Positions 24,803-35,914 are shown, numbered from the stretch's first letter. The stretch: 64,000 nucleotides of DNA from Geomonas ferrireducens (GCF_004917065.1 NZ_SSYA01000001.1:62001-126000), one strand, 5' to 3'. Program-made: numbers and translations. Notes: generated from the letters alone by a model not told the origin.

Positions 24803-26548
24803 TCAGGGGAGGCAGAAATAGACGGTTGCGCCCTCGTCGACCACCCCGTGGGCCCACACACTGCCACCGTGCCGCTCGACGATCCGCTTCACCGTGGCGA
24901 GCCCGATTCCCGTCCCTTCAAATTCGGAACCATGCAACCGCTGAAATGCTCCGAAAAGCTTGTTCTGGTAGGCCATGTCGAACCCAACGCCGTTGTCGCG
25001 CACGAAGAAGGTATCCTTCATCCCCCCCCCGCTGCGCCCCACCTCGATCCGGGCCAACTCCCGCACGCTTGAGTATTTCCAGGCATTGGCGACGAGATTT
25101 TCCAGCATCTGCTCCAAAAGCCCCCGGTCACCGTGCACCTCCAGGTCCGGCTCGATCAGTATCTCCACCCGGCGCTGCGGCTCGGCATCCTGAAGCTTGC
25201 TCCCTACGGAGTGGGCGACCTCGCTTAAGTTAACCGGCACCTTGTTTATTTCCGAGCGCCCGATGCGGGAGAGTTCCAGCAGGTCGTCGATCAGGGTTCC
25301 CATCCTGCGGGTCGAGGCGCAGACCCGCTCCAGGTACTGCTTCCCATCGGGAGGGAGGTGGGAGCCGTACTCCTCAAGCACGATGGAGGTGTAGCTGTTG
25401 ATGTGGCGCAGCGGCCCGCGCAGGTCGTGCGATACGGAATAGCTGAAGGTTTCCTGCTCCTTCATGGCAGCCTCGAGCCGGGCGGTGCGCTCGATGACAC
25501 GCCGCTCCAACTCCTCGTTCAGCAGCCTCAGTTCCTCGGCCATCCTGCGGGTCTGGGTGATGTCGCGACTGATCCCGAAGACCCCGACCACGTTTCCTTC
25601 CTTGTCGTGTAGCGGTCCTTTGGTTGCCTCGACCATAACGCGCTCGCCGTTGGGCAGCGTCAGCATGTGTTCTACGACGCGGATCACGTTGTTGCACAGT
25701 ACTCTTTGATCCTCCTCCATGACCCGCTGCGCCACTTCGGGTGGGAACAGTTCCGTGTCGTCTTTGCCCTGTATCTCAGTCAGCGACTTTCCGGTCATAT
25801 GAGTGGACGCCTTGTTAAAGAGGAGGTAGCGGCCGTTCACATCCTTCACGAAAACCGCATCGGTGGTTCCCTCGATCACGGCGTTCAGTACTTCACGGTT
25901 TTGCTGCAGCGCGCTCTCCACGAGCGCACTCTCCAGCAGGGTCCGCTGCAGTTCGTCGTTCACCGACACGAGGCGCTCTTGTTCCTGATCGTACCTTCTG
26001 AGCAGGGCCCAAAGCATGGTGGTACAGGCACCGGCCGTCACCACCAGCCCTACCACGTGGTCCGCGATCCGATCAGCGTCCGATCGGAAAGGCACCACCC
26101 ACCCCGGGAAACGTAGTTCCAGCACGAGCAGCGCGATGATGTCCGTAATGGCGATGGCGACCAATACCCAGCGTTCCCTGCCACGGAAGAAGATGGGGAC
26201 GTACATGACGATGCAGAAAAAGAAGAACGGAATGCTTCCGTGGGATGCTCCATTGGGAAACCAGACCAAGTTGAGCAGGGCAAGCAGCAGATAGAACAGC
26301 ACCTTAGGGTGGCACCGCCCCCGGCAGGATTTACGGAAGAGAATCAGAGCAAGGACGGCGAAAAAGGCAAGCAGCACATTTATGGAGAGAGGGAGAGACT
26401 GCAGGTAGTTAGCCGGCATTATGACAAAAAGGGAGACAACGGCGGCCATCAGGCACAGTACTCCGAAGAGAACCAGTTCCATACTGGCTGCCCCATCACG
26501 CCATATGCAGGCCTTCAATCTTGCGATGGAAGATGCTCTACAGCTCAT
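24803..26548 (-). CDS. Membrane sensor histidine kinase with PAS domain
   Basis: 581 aa from the ATG at 26548 (GAGG upstream). The N-terminal third holds about six or seven hydrophobic helices including PFFFFCIVMYVPIFF, an MASE-like input region. A coiled coil follows, then a PAS domain (about 240-350; DAVFVKDVNGRYLLFNKA, PHDKEGNVVGVFGISRDI type PAC end). HisKA has the phospho-acceptor in YSVSHDLRGPLRHI, and HATPase has NLVANAWKYSS, DNGVGFD and GTGIGLATVKRIV. This is the phytochrome-like HWE/bacteriophytochrome style kinase core. No response regulator is next to it, so it is an orphan; the signal is unknown. Confidence 0.86.
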   Translation of the reverse strand: MSCRASSIARLKACIWRDGAASMELVLFGVLCLMAAVVSLFVIMPANYLQSLPLSINVLLAFFAVLALILFRKSCRGRCHPKVLFYLLLALLNLVWFPNGASHGSIPFFFFCIVMYVPIFFRGRERWVLVAIAITDIIALLVLELRFPGWVVPFRSDADRIADHVVGLVVTAGACTTMLWALLRRYDQEQERLVSVNDELQRTLLESALVESALQQNREVLNAVIEGTTDAVFVKDVNGRYLLFNKASTHMTGKSLTEIQGKDDTELFPPEVAQRVMEEDQRVLCNNVIRVVEHMLTLPNGERVMVEATKGPLHDKEGNVVGVFGISRDITQTRRMAEELRLLNEELERRVIERTARLEAAMKEQETFSYSVSHDLRGPLRHINSYTSIVLEEYGSHLPPDGKQYLERVCASTRRMGTLIDDLLELSRIGRSEINKVPVNLSEVAHSVGSKLQDAEPQRRVEILIEPDLEVHGDRGLLEQMLENLVANAWKYSSVRELARIEVGRSGGGMKDTFFVRDNGVGFDMAYQNKLFGAFQRLHGSEFEGTGIGLATVKRIVERHGGSVWAHGVVDEGATVYFCLP

Positions 26549-26695
26549 ATTAGCCTCGGGCGTCCGCTGATGTCGCAAACGAACCGCAAAGTTAACACAT
26601 TAACTCAAATTGATAAAGAGTTAAATTAAGCAATAACAACCATCATAGAGAAAGGCACAGCAACAGTTACTTATCCTCTTGCTTCTCCTCCGGTT

Positions 26696-27004
26696 TCAGC
26701 GCCCTCTGCGCCCGATCACCTTGCGGAAAAGAAGAAGTTGGGCCGTGATATCCACGGCAAGGACTGCAGTGGTGAAATACAAAAGCCATTCCTTGTTGTC
26801 GAAATAGGCGAGGCAGTTGAAGAACATGTACAGGGTGACGACCCAGGACAGAAGCCGCCGGACACTGAGGACGGTACGCCCGACCTCCTCCTCGTCGGTT
26901 CCGACAAGCAGGGCGACCGCCGGTGCGGCATAGTAGCCGACGGTGGCGTCGATGAAGGTGAGAAAGATGTTGGCGGCGAAAATGTAGGTCAGATGCTGGT
27001 CCAT
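26696..27004 (-). CDS. Small membrane protein of unknown function
   Basis: 102 aa with three hydrophobic helices (about 5-33, 50-67 and 73-92) and a charged EEEVGRTVLSVRR loop between the first two. Basic residues at the C-terminus suggest an inner-membrane protein. No family recognised. It stands alone between the kinase and the frd operon. The gap after it, 27005-27210, shows nothing coding. Confidence 0.65.
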   Translation of the reverse strand: MDQHLTYIFAANIFLTFIDATVGYYAAPAVALLVGTDEEEVGRTVLSVRRLLSWVVTLYMFFNCLAYFDNKEWLLYFTTAVLAVDITAQLLLFRKVIGRRGR

Positions 27005-27210
27005 TGCGGCTCCCGGTCTTTGCTTACCAGGGATAATTAAGACAAAGCGGCGCAGGAATCAAGCACAATGAGACCGTTGCCGCACCCTATCCCCACCAGT
27101 AGTCCAGTTGTCTCGGTGGAAAGACACAGGTTTTGGATGAAAGTGCTCAAAGAGGCGGGTAAGGGCCTTGCCATGACCGGGCCGTGCAAGCTCACCGTGA
27201 CCACGAACAT

Positions 27211-27239
27211 AAAAAGGGCGGAAGGTTTCCCCTCCGCCC
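27211..27239 (-). terminator. Terminator of the frdCAB operon
   Basis: GGGCGGA (27216-27222) pairs with TCCGCCC (27233-27239). Read leftward the stem is followed by TTTTT, 25 bases after the frdB stop. Confidence 0.83.
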
Positions 27240-27263
27240 CTTGTTTGCTGCGTATGCTGCTTG

Positions 27264-29917
<2,654 letters not shown>

Positions 29918-29926
29918 TTGAACCCC

Positions 29927-30592
29927 CTAAAGTTTCAATAAGCCAGCCAGGATGACGGCAGGAATCGAGATGTATGCGAGCATGAGAACGGCAGAGATCA
30001 CCTTGCCGCCGGTGCCGAAGGCCGGGATGGTCTTCTCGTTGTTCCAACCCATGGTCTGCAGGAAGCTCGGGATGCCGTGGGAAAGGTGGAGGAACAGCAT
30101 GATCATGGCGAAGACGTAAGCCAGGGCGATGAGACCGTTGCCGAAGCTGGTGACGACCATCCTGAATACGTCCGGACGGTTTGCGGAGTCGAGGCCGATG
30201 ACGACGTCGGGGGTGCCATGGACGGTGAATTGGAGCAGGTGGTACACGATGAAGGCCAGAACGAGCAGACCGGTCCAGATCATGTTCTCGGAGGCGAAGC
30301 TCGCCTTGAGGTTTTTCTTCACCGCGTAGGCGCCGGGGTTGGCAGCCTTGTTCTCCAGGGTCAGCATTACGCCGTAGCAGATGTGAACGGCGATGGCTGC
30401 GCCCATGAAGAGGCGGAAGGCCCAGACGAGCGGCGGCAGGCTATGCAGGTGCTCAGCATAGGCGTTGATGCCGTTGGGGCCGAAGAAGATGGTGGAGTTG
30501 CCGATCAGATGGATCAGGATGAAGAGGATCAGGAGCTGACCCGTGATGGACATCAGGATCTTTCTTCCCACAGAGCTAGTTAAGATTCGCAT
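29927..30592 (-). CDS. frdC: Fumarate reductase/succinate dehydrogenase cytochrome b subunit
   Basis: 221 aa with five membrane helices, the B-type (single large subunit, diheme) membrane anchor that exchanges electrons with menaquinone. Candidate heme His ligands are in the helices starting FILIHLIGNSTIFF, HSLPPLVWAF, AIAVHICYG, FIVYHLLQFTVHG and FLHLSHGIPS. It begins MRILTSSVGRKILMSITG. First gene of the frdCAB operon, with a weak ribosome-binding site (GGGAC, long spacing). A candidate small ORF lies 34 bases upstream. Confidence 0.92.
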   Translation of the reverse strand: MRILTSSVGRKILMSITGQLLILFILIHLIGNSTIFFGPNGINAYAEHLHSLPPLVWAFRLFMGAAIAVHICYGVMLTLENKAANPGAYAVKKNLKASFASENMIWTGLLVLAFIVYHLLQFTVHGTPDVVIGLDSANRPDVFRMVVTSFGNGLIALAYVFAMIMLFLHLSHGIPSFLQTMGWNNEKTIPAFGTGGKVISAVLMLAYISIPAVILAGLLKL

Positions 30593-30626
30593 GTTTTTTT
30601 GTCCCTTTGCCTTTTTATCTATTGAA

Positions 30627-30749
30627 TCAGATGGTGGAAATGCTTGCGTACACCGGAGGAGTACAAGTCCCGAAGACCCGATGACGGGGCGGACTCGCGG
30701 CTTCCGCTTCAGGGGATGGAGGACCTCGCCACGGGATCAGTGTCTGCAT
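30627..30749 (-). CDS. Candidate 40-aa leader ORF upstream of frdC
   Basis: The ATG at 30749 is preceded by AAAGGAGAAAAGCT, a far better ribosome-binding site than that of frdC itself. The frame reads MQTLIPWRGPPSPEAEA and ends ISTI, stop at 30627. There is no signal peptide or membrane helix, and the composition is Pro/Ala-rich. Third-position GC is lower than in neighbouring genes, so coding is uncertain. It lies inside the probable frd leader and could be a leader peptide, a small protein or chance. Confidence 0.33.
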   Translation of the reverse strand: MQTLIPWRGPPSPEAEAASPPRHRVFGTCTPPVYASISTI

Positions 30750-30831
30750 AGCTTTTCTCCTTTTATTAAATTCACATGAGCATCTGCGGATGGTATCTAT
30801 AGCACAAAAATCGGCGGGTTGATAGACGCGC

Positions 30832-30860
30832 ATATTAAATGCCGTTATACGAAAATGCAA
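30832..30860 (-). promoter_or_regulatory. Putative promoter of frdCAB
   Basis: On the minus strand TTGCAT (30860-30855), 17-base spacer, TAATAT (30837-30832). A start near 30824 gives a leader of about 230 bases containing the small ORF. The palindrome at 30868-30884 lies immediately upstream. Confidence 0.55.
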
Positions 30861-30867
30861 CAGTTTT

Positions 30868-30884
30868 TTGTATACAGCATACAA
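30868..30884. promoter_or_regulatory. TTGTAT-N5-ATACAA palindrome upstream of frd promoter
   Basis: TTGTAT at 30868-30873 and ATACAA at 30879-30884 are exact reverse complements. The form fits a GntR-type dimer site. It is placed about 10 bases upstream of the likely -35, a position suited to activation or looping repression. The remainder up to tgt (30885-31032) is AT-rich and shows no gene; the tgt promoter should be there. Confidence 0.5.
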
Positions 30885-31032
30885 TTAATGGTTCAAGCAA
30901 GTTAGCCACCTCTAAATCACACTAACCATGTTTTGAAATTCCGCTTACGCGGCGTTGCTGTTGCTTTTTACACCCCTCTCTGCTAATTAGGATAACGGTC
31001 CGCAGTAAAACACAATAAGCAATGGAAGGTTC

Positions 31033-32139
31033 ATGATTTACAAACTACTGAAGAAAGACAAAAGGTCCGCCGCGCGCCGGGGCGTAGTAAAAACCGCACA
31101 TGGCGAGATCCAGACTCCTATATTCATGCCGGTGGCAACCCACGCCGCCATGAAGGCGATGACGCCCGCCCAGGTCAAAGAGACCGGCGCGCAGATCATC
31201 CTCTCCAACACCTACCATCTGCATCTGCACCCGGGCGAGGCACTGGTGGAGAAGGCGGGAGGGCTGCACAAGTTCATGTGCTGGGACGGCCCGATCCTCA
31301 CCGACTCCGGCGGTTTCCAGGTCTTCTCCCTGCCGAAGAAACGGATTACCGAGGAGGGTGTCTTCTTCCGTCACGAGGACACCGGCGAGGAGATCTTCCT
31401 CGACCCGGCCAAGGCGGTCGCCATCCAGGAGGCGCTCGGCGCCGACATCATCATGAACTTCGACGAGTGCATCCCCTACCCCTGCGACAAGGCTTACGCG
31501 GAGCGCTCCACCGAGAAGACCATCCGCTGGGCGAAGCAGTGCCGCGACGCGCACAAACGCGAGAACCAGTACCTCTTCGGCATCGTGCAGGGAAGCGTCT
31601 TCGAGGACCTCAGAAAGCGCTGCGCCAAGGCGCTCGTGAAGATGGACTTCCCCGGCTACGCCATTGGCGGGGTTTCCGTCGGCGAAGGGCTCGAACTTTT
31701 GAAGCAGGTGGTCGGCTACACGGCGCCGCATCTTCCCGAGGACAAGCCGCGCTACCTCATGGGCGTTGGCCTTCCCGAGGACATCCTCGAGAGCGTCGAA
31801 CGCGGCGTGGACATGTTCGACTGCGTCATCCCGACACGCTACGCGAGGAGTGCCACCCTCTTCACCAACCGCGGCCGCATCAGGCTCACGAACAAGAACT
31901 ACCGGCGCGACTTCTACCCGGTCGAACCGAACTGCACCTGCTACACCTGCCGCAACTTCACCAGGGCCTACCTGCACCACCTGTTCACCTCGAACGAGGT
32001 GCTCTCGGCGATCCTTGCGAGCATCCACAACGTGCACTTCTACCTGAACATGATGTCCGAGATCCGGACCGCGATCGAGGAGGACCGCTTCGTCGAGTAC
32101 AAGCAGCAGTTCCTCGCCGCCTACATGAAAGGTAAATAG
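31033..32139 (+). CDS. tgt: Queuine/preQ1 tRNA-guanine transglycosylase
   Basis: 368 aa TIM-barrel enzyme that swaps guanine-34 for preQ1 in tRNAs with GUN anticodons. Signatures: PIFMPVATHAAMKAMTP, the Asp-containing TDSGGFQVFSLP, YAIGGVSVGEG, DMFDCVIPTRYAR with the catalytic Asp, and the zinc site CTCYTCRNFTRAYLHHL (three Cys plus His). Typical length. A small cytochrome gene follows after 9 bases. QueH, which finishes queuosine, is at 56327-56857. Confidence 0.96.
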   Translation: MIYKLLKKDKRSAARRGVVKTAHGEIQTPIFMPVATHAAMKAMTPAQVKETGAQIILSNTYHLHLHPGEALVEKAGGLHKFMCWDGPILTDSGGFQVFSLPKKRITEEGVFFRHEDTGEEIFLDPAKAVAIQEALGADIIMNFDECIPYPCDKAYAERSTEKTIRWAKQCRDAHKRENQYLFGIVQGSVFEDLRKRCAKALVKMDFPGYAIGGVSVGEGLELLKQVVGYTAPHLPEDKPRYLMGVGLPEDILESVERGVDMFDCVIPTRYARSATLFTNRGRIRLTNKNYRRDFYPVEPNCTCYTCRNFTRAYLHHLFTSNEVLSAILASIHNVHFYLNMMSEIRTAIEEDRFVEYKQQFLAAYMKGK

Positions 32140-32148
32140 GAGGCCGCC

Positions 32149-32496
32149 ATGAAAAGGTGCCTACTCGTAGCGGTTATGGCGACCGCGCTAGCCGCCGGCT
32201 GTTCCAGGCACGAGGAGACGCAGGCTACGCAGCAGAAGAAGTCCCCGGCACAGCTGGAACTTTACGGGGAGGAACTCTTCAACGAGCGCTGCCGGGACTG
32301 CCACATGGTCGGAGACAAGGGGGGAGCGGTCGGCCCCGTGCTCACTCACGTGGGGAGCGCGCGCGACCGCCGCTTTCTGGAACGGGTGATCCGGGAGCCG
32401 GCTAAGGTTTATCCCGGCACCACCATGCCCCCCTACGACACCTTCTCGAAGAAACAGATCGATTCGCTGGTCGACTACCTGAGCGGGCTCAAGTAG
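32149..32496 (+). CDS. Monoheme c-type cytochrome lipoprotein
   Basis: 115 aa. The signal peptide ends in a lipobox (ALAAGC, Cys18). After a short linker comes one heme site, CRDCH at 48-52, and a class I cytochrome c fold with GPVLTHVG and a likely axial Met in GTTMPPYDTFS. It is a membrane-anchored periplasmic electron carrier. It follows tgt by 9 bases on the same strand, an odd pairing of functions that may simply reflect co-transcription. Confidence 0.87.
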   Translation: MKRCLLVAVMATALAAGCSRHEETQATQQKKSPAQLELYGEELFNERCRDCHMVGDKGGAVGPVLTHVGSARDRRFLERVIREPAKVYPGTTMPPYDTFSKKQIDSLVDYLSGLK

Positions 32497-32517
32497 TTCC
32501 AGACTCCCCCTCCCCTG

Positions 32518-32538
32518 CCCTCCCCCGCCGGGGGAGGG
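32518..32538. repeat. CCCTCCCC/GGGGAGGG hairpin
   Basis: CCCTCCCC (32518-32525) pairs exactly with GGGGAGGG (32531-32538) over a GC-rich loop. There is no T-run; it resembles the hairpins near 22285 and 10728. It separates the cytochrome from mazG. Confidence 0.6.
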
Positions 32539-32563
32539 AATAATTCCTTCCGGAGAACCATCC

Positions 32564-33358
32564 ATGTCCACCGAAACCACTCAAGACCGCTTCGACCGAC
32601 TCATGACCATCATGCGCAGGCTGCGCGCACCGGGAGGATGCCCCTGGGACGCCGAACAGACCCACGATTCCCTGAAGCGCTACCTCCTGGAGGAGTCCTA
32701 CGAGGTGATCGAGGCGATCGACGCCAAGGACGACGCGCTTTTGAAGGAGGAACTGGGGGACCTGATCCTGCAGCCGGTCTTCCACGCTGCGGTCGCCGAG
32801 GAGCGCGGCGCCTTCACCATGGACGAGGTGCTCGACGCCATCAACGAGAAGCTGGTGCGCCGCCACCCCCACGTCTTCGGTGACCAGGTGATCGAAAGCA
32901 GCGCGGCGCAGGTGGAGAACTGGGAGAAGATCAAGAAGGGGGAAAAGGGGGACGAGCGGAAATCGGCCCTTTCCGGCATCCCGCCGCACCTCCCTGCGCT
33001 CATGAAGGCGCAGAAGATCACGGAAAAGGCGGCGCGGGTCGGTTTCGACTGGGAGCACACGGACCAGGTCTTCGCCAAGGTAATGGAGGAACTGCACGAA
33101 TTCCAGGAGGCGATGGCCGCCGGGGATCAGCAGGAGATGGAATCGGAGCTGGGCGACCTCCTCTTCGCCATCGTGAACCTGGGGAGGTTCCTCGCCATCG
33201 ACCCGGAGGAAGCCCTCAGAAAGACCATCCAGCGTTTCACCCGGCGTTTCAGCCACATCGAGGACACCCTGCACGGCAGGGGGGAACGGCTGCAGGACAC
33301 GAGCCTCGAGGAGATGGACCGGCTCTGGGAAGAGGCCAAGAAAATGGAGAAACGTTGA
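32564..33358 (+). CDS. mazG: Nucleoside triphosphate pyrophosphohydrolase MazG
   Basis: 264 aa with two MazG domains. The first begins RLRAPGGCPWDAEQTHDSLK and has EESYEVIEAIDAKD and ELGDLILQPVFHA; the second has KVMEELHEFQEA and ELGDLLFAIVNLGRFL. The EExxE and ExxD sets bind Mg2+. MazG hydrolyses NTPs to NMP and PPi, clearing damaged nucleotides and lowering ppGpp. Length is typical of full-length MazG. Convergent with ogt across an AT-rich gap. Confidence 0.94.
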   Translation: MSTETTQDRFDRLMTIMRRLRAPGGCPWDAEQTHDSLKRYLLEESYEVIEAIDAKDDALLKEELGDLILQPVFHAAVAEERGAFTMDEVLDAINEKLVRRHPHVFGDQVIESSAAQVENWEKIKKGEKGDERKSALSGIPPHLPALMKAQKITEKAARVGFDWEHTDQVFAKVMEELHEFQEAMAAGDQQEMESELGDLLFAIVNLGRFLAIDPEEALRKTIQRFTRRFSHIEDTLHGRGERLQDTSLEEMDRLWEEAKKMEKR

Positions 33359-33389
33359 ATCTAGTTAATCTTTTTGAAGGACCAGAGAA

Positions 33390-33423
33390 TTATCCACACA
33401 TTTTGTGGAAAAGGTGTGGATAA
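33390..33423. promoter_or_regulatory. Two perfect DnaA boxes in inverted orientation
   Basis: TTATCCACA at 33390-33398 and its reverse complement TGTGGATAA at 33415-33423, 16 bases apart. Between them CCACA and TGTGG form a further small inverted repeat. The boxes lie in an AT-rich gap between the 3' ends of mazG and ogt, where no promoter is needed. Confidence 0.72.
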
Positions 33424-33428
33424 CGGTG

Positions 33429-33458
33429 TTGACAATTTTAGAAACCTACGCCTTTTAA
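33429..33458 (+). promoter_or_regulatory. Promoter-like sequence in the mazG-ogt gap
   Basis: A consensus -35 TTGACA at 33429-33434 and a weak -10 TTTTAA at 33453-33458 (18-base spacer), immediately after the DnaA boxes. There is no rightward gene until beyond 35.8 kb, so any transcript would be noncoding or antisense to ogt. Confidence 0.35.
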
Positions 33459-33562
33459 GCACTTTCCGCGTTCTGCATAAATATTGGCCACGCTGATATT
33501 CAAACGAAAAAACAGCTACTTACAAATTTCTGTATACATTTGAGGATTATTACCCCCAACAA

Positions 33563-33580
33563 AATTAGGTCCACCTAATT
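33563..33580. promoter_or_regulatory. Perfect 18-bp palindrome
   Basis: AATTAGGT (33563-33570) and ACCTAATT (33573-33580) flank CC. Operator-like symmetry in the same convergent gap as the DnaA boxes. Confidence 0.5.
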
Positions 33581-33605
33581 AGGCTTAAAGCTACAGTGGA
33601 AATCC

Positions 33606-33614
33606 TGTGCATAA
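33606..33614. promoter_or_regulatory. DnaA-box-like site
   Basis: TGTGCATAA, the reverse complement of TTATGCACA, fits the relaxed DnaA-box form TTWTNCACA. It ends 12 bases before the ogt stop codon. Confidence 0.45.
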
Positions 33615-33625
33615 GTGTAGGAAAT

Positions 33626-34177
33626 CTACCGAATCACGCCCCCTCCCGCCGCGACATTTACCCCTTCCATCATGAGAAGCTCACGCTTGGAGTCGATCCC
33701 TCCCGGGGCGGTGAATCCGGTCATGACTCCGCTCGCCCCGACCACTCGATGGCAGGGGATGATGATCGGCAGCCGGTTCCTCGCCATGGCGCCGCCGATG
33801 GCCCGCGCCCCCCTCGGTGTTCCGCAGGCGCCGGCCACCTCTCCGTAGCTTTGCACCGTTCCGTACGGTATCGCTGCGACCACCCGGTAGACCTCCTGCT
33901 GAAAAGGGGTGAAGCAGGTCAGGTCCAGTGGGAGGTCGAAATCAATCTGCTCGCCGCGGAAGTAGCGCTCAAGGAGTACGGCCGCTGCGCGGGTCAGATC
34001 GCTCCCCTCTTTCGCCAGCGGATGTGACATGGAGGCGGCTTCAAGCGCATCGGCGCGAGTCTTCAGGCCGTAGGGAAGATGATGGGCCAAAAGCCCCTCC
34101 CTGCTTGCCGCGACAAGGCCGAAACTTGCGGTGCTCTCGTAAATGCTCCAGGCGGTGGCTGCTGCTTCCTGTTTCAT
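33626..34177 (-). CDS. ogt: Methylated-DNA--protein-cysteine methyltransferase
   Basis: 183 aa from the ATG at 34177, with GGAG 7 bases upstream. N-terminal alpha/beta part, then the DNA-binding C-terminal domain: FTPFQQEVYRVVAAIPYGTV, the helix with YGEVAGACGTPRGARAIGGAMARN (Arg finger), and the active-site IIIPCHRVVGASG. It removes O6-methyl groups from guanine by suicidal transfer to the Cys. No Ada regulatory domain is attached. Confidence 0.93.
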   Translation of the reverse strand: MKQEAAATAWSIYESTASFGLVAASREGLLAHHLPYGLKTRADALEAASMSHPLAKEGSDLTRAAAVLLERYFRGEQIDFDLPLDLTCFTPFQQEVYRVVAAIPYGTVQSYGEVAGACGTPRGARAIGGAMARNRLPIIIPCHRVVGASGVMTGFTAPGGIDSKRELLMMEGVNVAAGGGVIR

Positions 34178-34312
34178 AGTTCGACTCCATAAAAAAACGC
34201 GCAAGATCCGTGACATGCCACAAAGAACAAGGGAGACGATACCATTTCGTCCCCCTTTCTTTCCAGCGGAATCTGCACGTTCCTGCGCGTTCGGTTCCGG
34301 CCAGGCCCCGGT

Positions 34313-35881
34313 CTATCTTCTAAGCAGCTTTTTCCTCACCAGGGCGACCACGTCCCGCGCCTCGTCGCAACGCAAGAGGTGCGAAGCGGCAAGAAAGATC
34401 ACGATTCCCGCCAGCACCCCTCCCCCGAGCACGCCCCCCTTTAAGAGGCGCCTGCCGGTCGTGGACCAGTCGATTAGCCCCATGATCCAGTACACCGCAA
34501 CGGCCATCGGCACCGAAGCGGCGATCCCTTTCAGGGCGGACACGGTGATCGCCCTCCCCCCGAAGCGCCCGATCTTTTTCCTCAAGAACCACAGGAGCAG
34601 CAGCATGTTGCCTAGTGCCGAGAGAGAAGAGGCGAGCGCAAGTCCCCCGTGCAGCATAGGCCCCATCAGCAGGAGGCTGAAGAGGAAGTTGAGCAGGAAG
34701 GCGATAAAGGCGGAGGTAACCGGTGTTTTCGTATCCTTCAGAGCGTAGAAGGCCGGGACCAGCACGCGCACGAGCGCGACGAAGGTAAGGCCGATCGAGT
34801 AGTACAGCAGGGCGACGCCGCACTTCTGCGCCTTGGCGTAGTCGAAGGCCCCGCCCATGAAGAGGAGCGAGAAGATGGGGGTGGCACAGAACATGAGCCC
34901 GACCATGGCCGGGATGGTGATGAAGAGGGTAAGCCTCACCCCGTAATTGAGCGACTCCTTGAGGGCGTCCATATCCCCCACCGCCGCCTGCCGGCTCATC
35001 GAGGGAAGCACCGCCTGGGCCACAGACACCGTGAAGATCCCCTGGGGGAACTCGAAGAGCCGCTGGGCGTAATAAAGGTAGGAGACGCTACCTTCCGGGA
35101 GCAGCGACGCGAGGATGGAGCCGACGGTGATGTTGAGGTAGTAGACGCCGACGCCGAACACCGACGGTCCCATGAGGAGCGTGATTCGTTTCAACGCGGG
35201 GTGGTTCAGGTTGAAGTTCGGGCGGATCGGGAACCCCATCCGGTAGAGCACGGGCAGTTGCAGCGTAAGTTGCAAAACTCCGCCGATGAGGACGCCGACG
35301 GCAAGCGCCACGATGGGGACCCGGAAGCGGTCGTGCAGCAGCAGGGCCGAGAGGATCATCGAGATGTTCAGGAACACCGTGGAAATGGCCGGGGTGAAGA
35401 AGTGACGCAGCGTGTTCAGGATCCCCATGCAGAGCGCAACCAGACTCACGAAGAAGATGTACGGGAACATGAGGCGGTTCAGCAGGATGGTGACCGAGAG
35501 TTTCTCGGGGTTGCCGGAGAAACCGGGGAACATCAGGTGCACGAGCTGCGGCGAGAAGATGATGCCGAGGACGGTGACGGCCGCCATCACGATGGTGAGC
35601 GCGGTGAAGCAGACATTCGCGAGCGCCCGGGTCTCTTCCTCACCTTTCGTGGTATGCCACTCGGAGAAGGTGGGGACGAAGGCCGAGGTGAGCGCACCTT
35701 CGGCGAAGAAGCGGCGCAGCATGTTGGGGATCTGGAACGCGGCGAAGAAGGCGTCCGTGTAGAGGCCTGCGCCGAACAGGCGGGAGACCACCATGTCGCG
35801 AACCATCCCCATGATGCGAGACAGCATGGTGGCGGCGCCCAAAACGCCGGCGGCGCGGGCTATGTTCTTCTTTTCAGACAA
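34313..35881 (-). CDS. murJ: Lipid II flippase MurJ
   Basis: 522 aa, about 14 membrane helices, MATE-like MviN/MurJ fold. It starts at a TTG (35881) directly after GGAGGG. Conserved features include LGAATMLSRIMGMVRDMV, RLFGAGLYTDAFFAAFQIPNMLRRFF with AEGALTSAFVP, and later FPQGIFTVSVAQAVLPSMS. It flips lipid II across the inner membrane for peptidoglycan synthesis. It lies next to an inverted-repeat element that separates it from the aldolase gene. Confidence 0.94.
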   Translation of the reverse strand: MSEKKNIARAAGVLGAATMLSRIMGMVRDMVVSRLFGAGLYTDAFFAAFQIPNMLRRFFAEGALTSAFVPTFSEWHTTKGEEETRALANVCFTALTIVMAAVTVLGIIFSPQLVHLMFPGFSGNPEKLSVTILLNRLMFPYIFFVSLVALCMGILNTLRHFFTPAISTVFLNISMILSALLLHDRFRVPIVALAVGVLIGGVLQLTLQLPVLYRMGFPIRPNFNLNHPALKRITLLMGPSVFGVGVYYLNITVGSILASLLPEGSVSYLYYAQRLFEFPQGIFTVSVAQAVLPSMSRQAAVGDMDALKESLNYGVRLTLFITIPAMVGLMFCATPIFSLLFMGGAFDYAKAQKCGVALLYYSIGLTFVALVRVLVPAFYALKDTKTPVTSAFIAFLLNFLFSLLLMGPMLHGGLALASSLSALGNMLLLLWFLRKKIGRFGGRAITVSALKGIAASVPMAVAVYWIMGLIDWSTTGRRLLKGGVLGGGVLAGIVIFLAASHLLRCDEARDVVALVRKKLLRR

Positions 35882-35914
35882 AATCCCTCCAAAAAATCAA
35901 AAGCATCAAGACTC

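Noticed and set aside
33359-33625. Chromosomal origin oriC
   Set aside because: Only two exact DnaA boxes, no DUE-like 13-mers, and none of dnaA, dnaN, recF or gyrB nearby. Kept as a DnaA-related locus only.
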